64,000 bases of DNA from Ferruginibacter sp050611725 (lineage in GTDB: Bacteria > Bacteroidota > Bacteroidia > Chitinophagales > Chitinophagaceae), in the NCBI RefSeq assembly GCF_050611725.1, contig NZ_JBODJB010000001.1, forward strand, positions 1,612,001 to 1,676,000. Direction: 5' to 3'. Both the position numbers and the translations under genes were made by a program. The number at the start of each line of letters is the position of its first letter. Position 1 is the stretch's first letter. The notes under the pieces are model-generated. The model saw nothing but the letters and a program-made list of their open reading frames with translations. It was not told where the DNA came from and ran no database searches. Shown here piece after piece: positions 42,020-50,636 of the stretch.

Positions 42020-43309
42020 ATGAAATATTTGCCATTGAACGCTGATATTTTTATCCAAAACAGAAAACGTTTCACGGATAAAATGAAAAAGAACTCCATT
42101 GCTATTTTTAACAGCAATGATGAATTGCCCAGCAATGCTGATGCTTTATACAAGTTCAAACAAAATTCCGACTTAGTTTGGTTGACAGGTATTACTCAGG
42201 AAGAAACCATGTTGATCTTGTTACCTGATAATACGGATGAAAAATTCAGAGAAATTTTAGTGTTGGTTCGTCCAAATGAGCTGAAAGAAAAATGGGATGG
42301 TCATCGTTTAAGAAAAGAAGAAGCAACCGCTATCTCCGGAATTTCTACAATTGTTTGGTTAGATACATTAGATGGTGTTTTACAACCGTGGATACATTCA
42401 ATAGATAATATCTATCTGAACACAAATGAAAATGACCGCAAGGCAAATACGGTTGAAGTAAGGGATTACCGGTATGCTCAAATGATGAAGCAACGTTATC
42501 CTTTACACAATTATGAACGCAGCGCTAAAATATTAAGAGATCTACGTGCCATTAAAACACCGTTGGAAATTGAAGTAATGCAGAAAGCAATGGACATTAC
42601 TGAAAATGCTTTTAAAAGAGTACTACAATTTGTAAAACCGGGTGTAATGGAATATGAGATAGAAGCAGAGATATTGCATTCATTTTTAATGCAAAGAGCA
42701 ACAGGTCCGGCTTATAGTTCCATAGTTGCTAGTGGCGACAGAGCCCGTACACTCCACTATGTTGAGAATAATAATGAATGTAAGGCAGGGGAATTAATAT
42801 TAATGGACTTTGGCGCAGAATACGGCAACTATTGTGCTGACCTTACCAGAACAATTCCTGTAAGTGGAAAATTTACACGTCGTCAAAAAACGGTGTACAA
42901 TGCCTGCTTACATTTGCATAAATATGCGGCAAGTATTTTAAAACCAGGTATCAGTGTAGTTGATTACACAGAAAAAGTTGGAGATGAAGCAACCATCATT
43001 TTTCAAAAGATAGGCTTACTTAAAAAATCGGACATAAAAAACGAGACAAAAGAAAACAGAGCTTACAGAAAATATTTATATCACGGCATATCGCATCATC
43101 TTGGAATTGATGTGCATGATTTGGGTACAAGAACAGAACCTATCAAAGCAGGAATGGTATTTACAATAGAACCCGGTATCTATATTGAAGAAGAGCAAAT
43201 GGGTATCCGGATCGAAAATAATTTCTGGGTAACAAAAACGGGTAACAAAGATTTAATGAAAAACATCCCGATTGAGGCAGATGATATTGAAAGATGGATG
43301 AAGAAATAA
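42020..43309 (+). CDS. pepP: Xaa-Pro aminopeptidase (aminopeptidase P)
   Basis: A 429-residue manganese peptidase of family M24B removing N-terminal residues before proline. The N-terminal domain is followed by the pita-bread fold with metal ligands: LMDFGAEYGNYCADLTR (two Asp, near residue 257), HGISHHLGIDVHD (His, near 355), EPGIYI (Glu, near 388) and GIRIENN (Glu, near 403). No signal peptide, so cytosolic. It follows a 277-bp AT-rich gap with no obvious feature other than the pckA -7 box. Confidence 0.94.
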   Translation: MKYLPLNADIFIQNRKRFTDKMKKNSIAIFNSNDELPSNADALYKFKQNSDLVWLTGITQEETMLILLPDNTDEKFREILVLVRPNELKEKWDGHRLRKEEATAISGISTIVWLDTLDGVLQPWIHSIDNIYLNTNENDRKANTVEVRDYRYAQMMKQRYPLHNYERSAKILRDLRAIKTPLEIEVMQKAMDITENAFKRVLQFVKPGVMEYEIEAEILHSFLMQRATGPAYSSIVASGDRARTLHYVENNNECKAGELILMDFGAEYGNYCADLTRTIPVSGKFTRRQKTVYNACLHLHKYAASILKPGISVVDYTEKVGDEATIIFQKIGLLKKSDIKNETKENRAYRKYLYHGISHHLGIDVHDLGTRTEPIKAGMVFTIEPGIYIEEEQMGIRIENNFWVTKTGNKDLMKNIPIEADDIERWMKK

Positions 43310-43382
43310 CTTTAAAAGAAACAACAAACATAAAAGCGCTAAACATCAGCAAATTTGCACATCGGCATATCAGCACATTATC
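43310..43382 (+). repeat. Quasi-tandem repeat (CAGCACAT-like word) before pssA
   Basis: AACATCAGCAAATTTGC, ACATCGGCATATCAGC and ACATTATC are imperfect copies of one another, ending directly at the pssA start codon. It is the same class as the gaps at 34812 and 44397, but with only one visible arm. Confidence 0.45.
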
Positions 43383-44150
43383 ATGAAACAGATCCCAAAC
43401 ATTTTTACACTCATCAATTTATTATTTGGTTGCATAGCAATAGTTTTTGCATTACAAACAGAAAGCGTTATTATCTATACAGATGATCAATTTGTAAGTA
43501 GCTTCAATATTCCTGAAAAACTTTCTTATGCCGCACTATTCTTATTTGCTGCTGCTTTGGTAGATTTTTTAGATGGCTTTGTAGCCCGTTTACTAAATGC
43601 TACATCCGAGATGGGTAAGCAACTTGATTCATTGAGCGATGTAGTGAGTTTTGGCGTAGCACCGGGTGTAATATTGTATCAGTTGTTACGCATGAGTTTT
43701 GCAAGAGAAGAAAATGGCTTGGAAGTTTCTGTTGTTTGGTTATTCCCGGCATTTATTTTGAGTTGTGCAGCAGCTTATCGTTTGGCAAAATTTAATTTAG
43801 ACGATTCTCAAAGCTATGGTTTTAAGGGTGTGCCAACACCGGCAGTTGGCTTACTAGTGGCTTCGTTTCCATTGATCTTACATTATGGCAGCGGAATGAT
43901 AGATATCAACGAGTTTTTGATCAATAAATGGGTCTTATATGCATTAATCGTAATATTAAGCTGGTTGATGGTGAGTAATCTGCCATTAATAGCGCTAAAA
44001 TTCAAAGATTACACTGTAAAAAATAATATTCCTAAGTTGATATTAGGCGGTGTAGCCTTGTTAAGCATAATTTTTTTACAATGGTTAGCAGTTCCGGTTA
44101 TTTTCATTGCCTACATTATTTTATCTTTGCTCTACAAAAATCAAAATTGA
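43383..44150 (+). CDS. pssA: CDP-diacylglycerol--serine O-phosphatidyltransferase
   Basis: A 255-residue inner-membrane enzyme making phosphatidylserine, precursor of phosphatidylethanolamine. The CDP-alcohol phosphotransferase motif DG-x2-AR-x8-G-x3-D-x3-D is intact: DGFVAR (from about residue 61), then G, KQLD and SLSD. About 7-8 hydrophobic helices follow. Its 3' end is 2 nt before purS, so they share a transcript. Confidence 0.93.
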   Translation: MKQIPNIFTLINLLFGCIAIVFALQTESVIIYTDDQFVSSFNIPEKLSYAALFLFAAALVDFLDGFVARLLNATSEMGKQLDSLSDVVSFGVAPGVILYQLLRMSFAREENGLEVSVVWLFPAFILSCAAAYRLAKFNLDDSQSYGFKGVPTPAVGLLVASFPLILHYGSGMIDINEFLINKWVLYALIVILSWLMVSNLPLIALKFKDYTVKNNIPKLILGGVALLSIIFLQWLAVPVIFIAYIILSLLYKNQN

Positions 44151-44152
44151 CC

Positions 44153-44398
44153 ATGACCTTCACTGCACAAGTAAAAGTAATGCCCCACAAAGAGTTATTA
44201 GATCCCCAAGGAAAAGCTGTTTTGGGCGGATTAGGAAATCTAGGATTGAATGATATCAAAGACGTACGCATTGGTAAAAATATAACCTTACAAATTGAAG
44301 CTGATAACGCAGACAATGCAAAACAAATTGCAGAGGAAGCAACAAAAAAATTATTGGCAAATGGAGTGATGGAAATGTTTGAAGTAACAATCAGTTGA
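44153..44398 (+). CDS. purS: Phosphoribosylformylglycinamidine synthase subunit PurS
   Basis: An 81-residue small subunit of FGAM synthase, which in the three-part enzyme bridges PurL and PurQ. It shows KVMPHKELLDPQGKAV, LGLNDIKDVRIGK and the final FEVTIS strand. I take the ATG at 44153, as the family begins at MTFTAQVKV; a 24-residue upstream extension would lie inside pssA. A separate small PurL occurs at 55230-57470; PurQ is not in the window. The stop codon runs into an inverted quasi-repeat. Confidence 0.92.
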   Translation: MTFTAQVKVMPHKELLDPQGKAVLGGLGNLGLNDIKDVRIGKNITLQIEADNADNAKQIAEEATKKLLANGVMEMFEVTIS

Positions 44399-44608
44399 TT
44401 TGAAGATTTGAAAATTTGAGAATTTGAAGATGTGAGAAGTGTAAGAATTGGTAGATTAATTTTTTGATACCAGCTTCAATATTCCATAGCATCATCGTTG
44501 CGTCGCAATCCTTTCATCGGCATACATAATGGCGACATTATAGGTCGCCTACTGTAACAATTTATAATCTCCAAATCTCCAAATCTCCAAATTTTCAAAT
44601 CTCCAAAT
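44397..44608. repeat. Inverted quasi-repeat enclosing a second element
   Basis: The left arm (44397-44435, word GATTTGAA) and the right arm (44565-44608, word CTCCAAAT) are imperfect inverses: the first 22 nt match at 21 positions. Between them lies copy 2 of the dispersed element (44489-44553). It begins at the purS stop codon and ends one base before the rsmI ATG. Confidence 0.75.
44489..44553. repeat. Dispersed element, copy 2, with hairpin
   Basis: GCATCATCGTTGCGTCGC (44489-44506) and CGGCATAC (44518-44525) match copy 1 at 3890 with 16 of 18 and 8 of 8 identities; the distance between the two blocks is 29 instead of 27 nt. AATGG then precedes the hairpin GGCGAC/GTCGCC, as it precedes a different hairpin in copy 1. 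Confidence 0.6.
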
Positions 44609-44609
44609 C

Positions 44610-45278
44610 ATGAAATTGTACATCGTCCCCACACCAATCGGCAACCTCGCCGACATGACCTTCCGGGCAATTGATGTATTGAAAAATGCCGATCTCATTT
44701 TAGCTGAAGACACAAGAACCTCGTCGGTGCTACTCAGTCATTACCAGATACAAAAACCCATCTCACCGTATCACCAACACAACGAACATAAAATTGTTGA
44801 GCACCTAGCCACACAAATAGCGGCAGGCAAAACAATGGCATTGTTGACAGATGCAGGTACACCCGGCATCAGCGATCCTGCATTCCTGTTAGTACGTGAA
44901 TGTGTGAAAAATAATATTGAAGTAGAATGCTTACCCGGAGCCACTGCATTTGTGCCGGCACTAGTAAACAGTGGTCTACCCATCAATAGTTTTTGCTTTG
45001 AAGGTTTTCTACCTTTAAAAAAAGGACGACAAACTTTTTTAAAACGTATGGCTGTAGAAGAACGCACCATGGTCTTTTACGAAAGTCCGATGCGTTTGGT
45101 AAAAACATTGCACGACTTTATTGAATACTTCGGTCCCGACCGCCAATGCTGCGTTAGCCGAGAGCTCACCAAAAAATTTGAAGAGAATAAACGTGGCTCT
45201 TTACAGGAAGTACACGATCACTTCAATGCAAAACCTGTAAAAGGTGAGATTGTGATTGTGGTGGGTGGGAAATCATAG
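44610..45278 (+). CDS. rsmI: 16S rRNA 2'-O-ribose C1402 methyltransferase RsmI
   Basis: A 222-residue methyltransferase of the tetrapyrrole methylase fold; it modifies C1402 in the decoding centre. The signatures are VPTPIGNLADMTFRAI (residues 5-20), AEDTRTSSVLL (near 32), LLTDAGTPGISDPA (near 76), LPGATAFVPALVNSGLP (near 107) and FYESPMR (near 150). It is slightly short compared with proteobacterial RsmI because the C-terminal domain is missing, which is common in Bacteroidota. Confidence 0.94.
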   Translation: MKLYIVPTPIGNLADMTFRAIDVLKNADLILAEDTRTSSVLLSHYQIQKPISPYHQHNEHKIVEHLATQIAAGKTMALLTDAGTPGISDPAFLLVRECVKNNIEVECLPGATAFVPALVNSGLPINSFCFEGFLPLKKGRQTFLKRMAVEERTMVFYESPMRLVKTLHDFIEYFGPDRQCCVSRELTKKFEENKRGSLQEVHDHFNAKPVKGEIVIVVGGKS

Positions 45279-45283
45279 ATAGG

Positions 45284-46216
45284 CTATTCATCCACGGTAT
45301 ATTCTACGTCCGTAGTTAATAATTGCGTTTCTCCATTTTGATCTTTATACTCAATTTTTACTGGAACAGAATGCTTACCTGTTTTTTCAGAAGCTTTTAG
45401 CTTATAGGTTGCACGGCCATCAATTACTTCTATATTTTTTCCATTAATATTTATTATAGGCATAGCTGCTCGACTATAAGATCCTATGCCAGCACTTAAT
45501 TCAAATGTTTCTCCTTTTTTTAAATGATTGGTATTCTGGCCTACCAAGATACCTATTTTATCAACTCGTAAAATACATCCACCAGATGTTTTACTATAAC
45601 AAAAAGTAATCATTCCATTTTCTGTATGCTTGATATTGTTTTGAAACTTACTTAAAATAGCAACTGCAGATATGCAAGAAGAGTTTTTAAAAAACGTTCT
45701 ATAAAAGATTGCCGGATTATTTATTGATGTATCAAATAATAAGATCTTTCTTTTTGTGTTGTCGTTAAAATGAATATTTATTTCTGGATCTATAGCAAGT
45801 ACCTCTTTTTTATATTTTTTTAGGTTATCATATAGCTCATCTGATTTTTTTTGTTTGTATAAAATATTGTACACAACATTCTTGCTTTCTATATTTTTTC
45901 GAGTTGTGGCTGTTTTAAGCTCTGTTTTTAATTGATTGATGTATTCAAAAATACTATTGCTTAACTCTTGTACAGATATTGCTTTGGGCTGCCATATTTT
46001 ACTTTGTTCCGCCGTCCGGGGATCATATAGCCTTTCTGCAAATTGTTTATAAAGGATGTTGTTTGTAGATTCAAGAATTGTTGAAGAAGCTTCCAAACTT
46101 TCATTCAGGCTATTTAGTATTGCTATGTCCTGCTCATTATTTTTACAAGCATTAAACAACGTCAATAGTCCAATAAAGCAAAACCAATATTTTACAGTCA
46201 TATATTTCATTTTCAA
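45284..46216 (-). CDS. GldM-like lipoprotein (orphan T9SS motor paralogue)
   Basis: A 310-residue protein resembling the periplasmic part of GldM/PorM, the motor-driven T9SS subunit: helical region with LNSLNESLEASSTILEST, LYDPRTAEQSKIWQPKA and ELKTATT, followed by an Ig-like domain (about 195-310) ending DVEYTVDE. Unlike GldM, the N-terminal helix ends in a lipobox (LFNAC, Cys24), and the sequence stops after about two domains, where GldM has four and about 515 residues. The likely location is therefore the outer or inner membrane as a lipoprotein. No other gld/por genes are adjacent. Alternative starts are Met3 and Met6. The GldM relation is from pattern memory. Confidence 0.65.
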   Translation of the reverse strand: MKMKYMTVKYWFCFIGLLTLFNACKNNEQDIAILNSLNESLEASSTILESTNNILYKQFAERLYDPRTAEQSKIWQPKAISVQELSNSIFEYINQLKTELKTATTRKNIESKNVVYNILYKQKKSDELYDNLKKYKKEVLAIDPEINIHFNDNTKRKILLFDTSINNPAIFYRTFFKNSSCISAVAILSKFQNNIKHTENGMITFCYSKTSGGCILRVDKIGILVGQNTNHLKKGETFELSAGIGSYSRAAMPIININGKNIEVIDGRATYKLKASEKTGKHSVPVKIEYKDQNGETQLLTTDVEYTVDE

Positions 46217-46364
46217 AGTGTACTCCTAATGTAGCAATAATTTTTACCGTTGAATAGAGACTAAGTAAAAATTAGCATTCCTTTATGCTAATCAATAACC
46301 TTCTGTCATTATCCATGCCATTATTTATATTATTTTCCCGAAATTTACCCTCTAAACATTTCAC

Positions 46365-48299
46365 ATGAAGAAGTACTTACTACTTATAACTTACAACTTA
46401 CTACTTACAACTGCACTAACGGCTCAATCCGGTTACTGGCAACAAGCAGTTAACTATAAAATGAACATCGATGTAAATGTTGTTAGCAATAAATTTACCG
46501 GTAAACAAGAGTTGGTTTACACCAACAATTCTCCCGATACTTTAAAAAGAGTTTTTTATCATTTATACTACAATGCTTTTCAGCCAAACAGTAGTTTGGA
46601 TATACGTAGTCAGGAATTGGGTAAACAATTGATCAATGGCAGGCAAGACTGGGATGGTAGGGTGAGAGACAGAGTATCAAAATTAAAAGATGATGAGATC
46701 GGTTATCAGAAAATCATTTCATTAAAGATGAACGGGGTATCGCAAACATATGTTTACCATGAAACAATACTGGAAGTAAAATTATCAAAACCCATCTTAC
46801 CAAAAAGCAAAGTTACTTTTGTAATGGATTTTGAAGCACAAATTCCGGTGCAGATCAGAAGAACGGGTAGGGATAATCCCAACACTGGCGTACGTTACAG
46901 TATGAGTCAATGGTATCCTAAAATGTGTGAGTATGATAATGAAGGCTGGCATCCAACACCATATATTGCAAGGGAGTTTTATGGTGTGTGGGGTAATTAT
47001 GATGTTACTATTAATATCGACAAAACATATAAATTAGGTGGTACAGGTGTTTTAGCAAATGCAGAAGAAATAGGTTGGGGGTATGATCTTGCGAATACAA
47101 AAAATCTGAAACCAACATCAAAGGCTAAACGCAGTTGGCATTTTGTAGGCAACAATGTTCATGACTTTGTCTGGGCAGCTGATCCGGATTATGTTCACAT
47201 CGTTCGCAAAACAGGAAGCACTGTGCTGAATGTAATTTATAACTATAAAGAAAATGACACATATAATGATTCTGCTTGGACAACTGTAGCAGATGCTGCA
47301 GTAAAAGTATTACCCTTTATTGAAAAAACTTTTGGCAAATATCCTTATCCGCAATATTCATTCATACAAGGTGGAGATGGCGGCATGGAATATCCAATGG
47401 CAACTTTGCTGAATGGCCCCGGATTGGATGCTGTCTTTCATGAATGGATGCATAGTTGGTTTCAGATGATATTGGGAACAAACGAAAGTATGTATGCGTG
47501 GATGGATGAGGGGTTCACCAGTTTTGCTGAAAACCTCGTTACGCAGTTTTATAATAATGGAAGATCATCTATTGAAGATTACAAAGCCGCATTAGTGCAG
47601 AATCCGGATAATAAAGGTTTGAGAGATCTGGTTGCTCAATTGCCCAATGATCATTGTGATGGTTATGCTGGCTATTTTCAATTGGCTAAAAGCGGATATG
47701 AAGAACCCCTAACAACACATGCCGATCATTTCAATAGCAATTATGCTTATAGTATTGCTTCTTATTCTAAAGGAGAGGTTTTTATGGAGCAATTAGGATA
47801 TATAGTCGGAGCAGCTACAAGAGACAAGATATTGCTGGAATACTATAATAAATGGAAATTCAAGCATCCGAATGCACAGGATTTTATTCGAGTAGCTGAG
47901 AACGTTAGTGATATTAAATTAGACTGGTATAAAGAATACTGGTGCAACACAACCAAAACGATCAACTATTCAATTGATAGTCTTTGGGAAGAGAATGGAA
48001 TGTCTAAGATCAGGATCAAACGTATTGGTCAAATGCCAATGCCGATAGATCTGCAGTTGACATTTAAAGATGGCACTACAGAAATGCACTATATTCCTTT
48101 GAATATGATGTATGGGGAAAAAGAAAATGAAGATAAAACTCAAGTTAGAATTGTTCATCCGGAGTGGCGATGGACACATCCTACTTATATTGTAGAGTTT
48201 AAGCAAAAGCTAATGAGTGTTAAAAAAGTTGAGATAGATCCGAGTAAACGGATGGCTGATGTGGAGCGGAAAAATAATGTGATGGATCTTAAATGGTAA
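46365..48299 (+). CDS. M1-family zinc aminopeptidase, exported
   Basis: A 644-residue metallopeptidase. The signal peptide is residues 1-21. The zinc site is HEWMH (359-363) with the third ligand in DEGFTSF (Glu382), exactly 19 residues after the second His; GGDGGMEYP (337-344) replaces the usual GAMEN exopeptidase motif. It probably removes N-terminal residues from peptides in the periplasm. Part of the signal peptide (LLLITYNLLLTT) is encoded by a quasi-repeat (46372-46415). It overlaps the next gene if the upstream ATG of that gene is used. Confidence 0.92.
   Translation: MKKYLLLITYNLLLTTALTAQSGYWQQAVNYKMNIDVNVVSNKFTGKQELVYTNNSPDTLKRVFYHLYYNAFQPNSSLDIRSQELGKQLINGRQDWDGRVRDRVSKLKDDEIGYQKIISLKMNGVSQTYVYHETILEVKLSKPILPKSKVTFVMDFEAQIPVQIRRTGRDNPNTGVRYSMSQWYPKMCEYDNEGWHPTPYIAREFYGVWGNYDVTINIDKTYKLGGTGVLANAEEIGWGYDLANTKNLKPTSKAKRSWHFVGNNVHDFVWAADPDYVHIVRKTGSTVLNVIYNYKENDTYNDSAWTTVADAAVKVLPFIEKTFGKYPYPQYSFIQGGDGGMEYPMATLLNGPGLDAVFHEWMHSWFQMILGTNESMYAWMDEGFTSFAENLVTQFYNNGRSSIEDYKAALVQNPDNKGLRDLVAQLPNDHCDGYAGYFQLAKSGYEEPLTTHADHFNSNYAYSIASYSKGEVFMEQLGYIVGAATRDKILLEYYNKWKFKHPNAQDFIRVAENVSDIKLDWYKEYWCNTTKTINYSIDSLWEENGMSKIRIKRIGQMPMPIDLQLTFKDGTTEMHYIPLNMMYGEKENEDKTQVRIVHPEWRWTHPTYIVEFKQKLMSVKKVEIDPSKRMADVERKNNVMDLKW
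46372..46415 (+). repeat. Quasi-tandem repeat (ACTTAC word) inside the signal peptide
   Basis: The words TACTTACTACTTATAAC, TTACAAC and TTACTACTTACAAC repeat with about 7-8 nt periodicity and encode the hydrophobic core of the M1 peptidase signal. The same style of quasi-repeat fills several intergenic gaps of this window. Confidence 0.5.
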
Positions 48300-48304
48300 G
48301 TTGT

Positions 48305-48826
48305 ATGGATATTAAAATACGCAGACTTGGAATTGAAGATGCTCCTGCATTAACGGTGATTGCTCAACAAACCTTCTTTGATACATTTGATGGGACATGT
48401 ACTGAAAGTGATATGCAGCATTTTTTGAATGATATTTTTAGTGTTCAGCAGCATATCACTGAATTGGAAAATACAGATACATTCTACTTTTTTGCTGAAT
48501 TGGATGGTCTGCCTGTTGGATACATGAAATTTCAGGAAGACTATTCATCTTTCGAGGAAATAAAAAAATGGAAAGCATTGGAGTTGAAAAGAATATACGT
48601 TTCAAAAGAGTATCACGGGAAAGGCATTGCTCAAAAACTCATGGATTTTTATTTAGACTACGCCATCGCCAATAAATTTGAAGTAGTTTGGTTAGGTGTG
48701 TGGGATCAAAATTTTAAGGCACAAAAATTTTACGAAAAATACGGGTTTGTAAACTCAGGTTTTGATCATGATTTCCCGATCGGCGAAACACCCCAAACAG
48801 ATTTTTGGTACTGGAAATTTTTATAG
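48305..48826 (+). CDS. GNAT-family N-acetyltransferase
   Basis: A 173-residue acetyl-CoA-dependent acyltransferase. The acetyl-CoA binding loop is RIYVSKEYHGKGIAQKLMDFY, motif A, around residue 99-119, followed by WLGVWDQNFKAQKFYEKYGF (motif B). It is of the RimI/PaiA-like type; substrate unknown. Start is uncertain: MDIKIRR at 48305 fits the family, and an ATG at 48293 would overlap the M1 gene by 7 nt. It is convergent with rsmG (6-bp overlap). Confidence 0.88.
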   Translation: MDIKIRRLGIEDAPALTVIAQQTFFDTFDGTCTESDMQHFLNDIFSVQQHITELENTDTFYFFAELDGLPVGYMKFQEDYSSFEEIKKWKALELKRIYVSKEYHGKGIAQKLMDFYLDYAIANKFEVVWLGVWDQNFKAQKFYEKYGFVNSGFDHDFPIGETPQTDFWYWKFL

Positions 48827-49435
48827 AGAAACGTTGAGCAAATATTTTTCTTTAAAGAAAGGTTCATTAAATATTTTTTCAATTTCCCATACTCTTGGTT
48901 TGCAATTACTCTCTTGTATTTCTTTAGCTAAATCACCGCCTTTTAAGCAGATCAATCCACCAGGGCTAACGCCTTTTTTCAATAAGGGTTTGCTCCAAAA
49001 CCAAAGGTCTTTCAAGGGGGCAACCGCTCTTGAAATAACTACTTCAAACTTTCTGTCTTTAATGTCTTCGGCTCTTGTGTGTTGTGTGGTAATATTTGTT
49101 AAACCAACAGCCTCAGCAATTTCACTCACTACTTTTAATTTCTTATTAATGCTATCAACAAGGTGAAATTGTGTTTCAGGAAAGAATATGGCCATTGGTA
49201 TGCCGGGAAAGCCACCGCCACAGCCCAGATCCATGACTTGTGTATTTGGTTTGAAATCAAATTGTGTTGCAATGGATAAAGAGTGTAATACATGGTGCTC
49301 ATAAAAATTATCCATGTCTTTTCTGGAGATCACATTTATTTTTTCATTCCATTCAATGTACAATTCTTTTAATGCTGCAAACTGCTGCATTTGTTTTTCA
49401 GAAAAATCGTCAAAATATTTTAAAAGAATATCCAT
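48821..49435 (-). CDS. rsmG: 16S rRNA (guanine-N7) methyltransferase RsmG
   Basis: A 204-residue SAM methyltransferase that makes m7G527 in 16S rRNA; also known as GidB. The SAM motif is VMDLGCGGGFPGIPMAIFFP (near residues 69-88), followed by VVSRAVAPL (near 133) and GLICLKGGDLAKEI (near 155). Here it lies apart from gidA and 0 nt from the GT2 gene, which ends at 49436. Confidence 0.94.
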   Translation of the reverse strand: MDILLKYFDDFSEKQMQQFAALKELYIEWNEKINVISRKDMDNFYEHHVLHSLSIATQFDFKPNTQVMDLGCGGGFPGIPMAIFFPETQFHLVDSINKKLKVVSEIAEAVGLTNITTQHTRAEDIKDRKFEVVISRAVAPLKDLWFWSKPLLKKGVSPGGLICLKGGDLAKEIQESNCKPRVWEIEKIFNEPFFKEKYLLNVSL

Positions 49436-50557
49436 TTACTTCCAGGTTTGTTTTGGTTTTTTGATCAACGCTATAGAAAAGATCAGGTAATAAAAAAACA
49501 TCCACAGATCAAAGAATAAAAATAACGGATAAAGATCTTTTTCATTTAATTTTTTCAAAGCAGGATAAAATATAATGCTCTGAATTATGAAGCGTATCCC
49601 AAAAACGATCAAAGCCCATTCCCAGCAATAAAAAATTGCGCTTGCTGCCAGCAACGGGAAAAATAAGAAATGCGACAAGGAATAAAGCCCTAATAAAAAT
49701 TGATGTCCAGCTTTATAATATTTTCCTGTACTATAATGCCTGCTTTTTTGTCTGGCCCACTGGCTCCAGGTGGTTGGAGGTTCACTTATTGTAAATGCAT
49801 CTTTGTCAATATTGATCCTTGTATTACTTTTTGTTGCCGCCATATTAATGAACAGATCATCATCACCACTTGGTATATTATTGTGAGATGAAAATCCTTT
49901 ATGTCTGTAAAAAACAGCTTTTTTATAGCTCAGGTTTCTACCAACACCCATATATGGTTTACCGGCCAGTGCGTAAGTAAGGTATTGCAGAGCTGTATGA
50001 AAAGTTTCCCAGCGAATCAGTTTATTCAGCAGGCCTGCCTTTTTTGTGTATGCACCATAGCCAAGAACGATCTCAGTATTCTCATCATAACTTTCCTGCA
50101 TTTTGTCTATCCAAAATTCGCTAGCAGGAATGCAGTCTGCATCAGTCAATAAAACGATTTCGTGTTTAGCAGTTTTAATGCCGATGCTTAAAGGAAACTT
50201 TTTCCCGGGAATTAATTTTGCTTCTTGTTTAAGTTCAACAATTTGTAATTGCCTGAAAGATTTTCTGAATTCTTCAAGTAAGTATTTTGTGTCATCAAAA
50301 GAGTTGTCATCTACCACAATAACTTCATGTGTGGTACGATATTGTTGTAATAATGAACCGGGCAGATTTTTCGCTAAATTTGCGGCTTCATCTCTAGCGC
50401 AAATGATTACCGACACCGGATGTGTTTGTGATGAGGCTCTTTTTTTTTCTTTGTAGAAAATTAATCTTACAAAGAAAAAAAGATAATAAAAAATTTGAAT
50501 TAAGGTAATAAGGCAAAAACTATAAAATAACCATTGCCACCAATGCAGATACATCAT
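49436..50557 (-). CDS. Family 2 glycosyltransferase, membrane-anchored
   Basis: A 373-residue inner-membrane glycosyltransferase. An N-terminal helix (WWQWLFYSFCLITLIQIFYYLFFFV) precedes a GT-A domain with PVSVIICARDEAANL (near 40), VVDDNSFDD (near 80), LTDADCIPA (near 125) and the QXXRW-like SQWARQKSRH (near 265). Two or three helices follow. The product could be a polysaccharide or lipid-linked sugar. The start is uncertain: MMYLHWW (50557 or 50554) is chosen over a long upstream extension from 50704. Confidence 0.85.
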   Translation of the reverse strand: MMYLHWWQWLFYSFCLITLIQIFYYLFFFVRLIFYKEKKRASSQTHPVSVIICARDEAANLAKNLPGSLLQQYRTTHEVIVVDDNSFDDTKYLLEEFRKSFRQLQIVELKQEAKLIPGKKFPLSIGIKTAKHEIVLLTDADCIPASEFWIDKMQESYDENTEIVLGYGAYTKKAGLLNKLIRWETFHTALQYLTYALAGKPYMGVGRNLSYKKAVFYRHKGFSSHNNIPSGDDDLFINMAATKSNTRINIDKDAFTISEPPTTWSQWARQKSRHYSTGKYYKAGHQFLLGLYSLSHFLFFPLLAASAIFYCWEWALIVFGIRFIIQSIIFYPALKKLNEKDLYPLFLFFDLWMFFYYLIFSIALIKKPKQTWK

Positions 50558-50636
50558 GTTGCAAAAATAAGCACCGATGCTTAAATTGTGTAAATGATTT
50601 GTTATATGTGGATATTGCAAGGATAAATAAACAATT

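Noticed and set aside
46372..46415. Short repeats considered as a CRISPR array
   Set aside because: Units are 7-8 nt, drift in sequence and have no spacers; they are coding.
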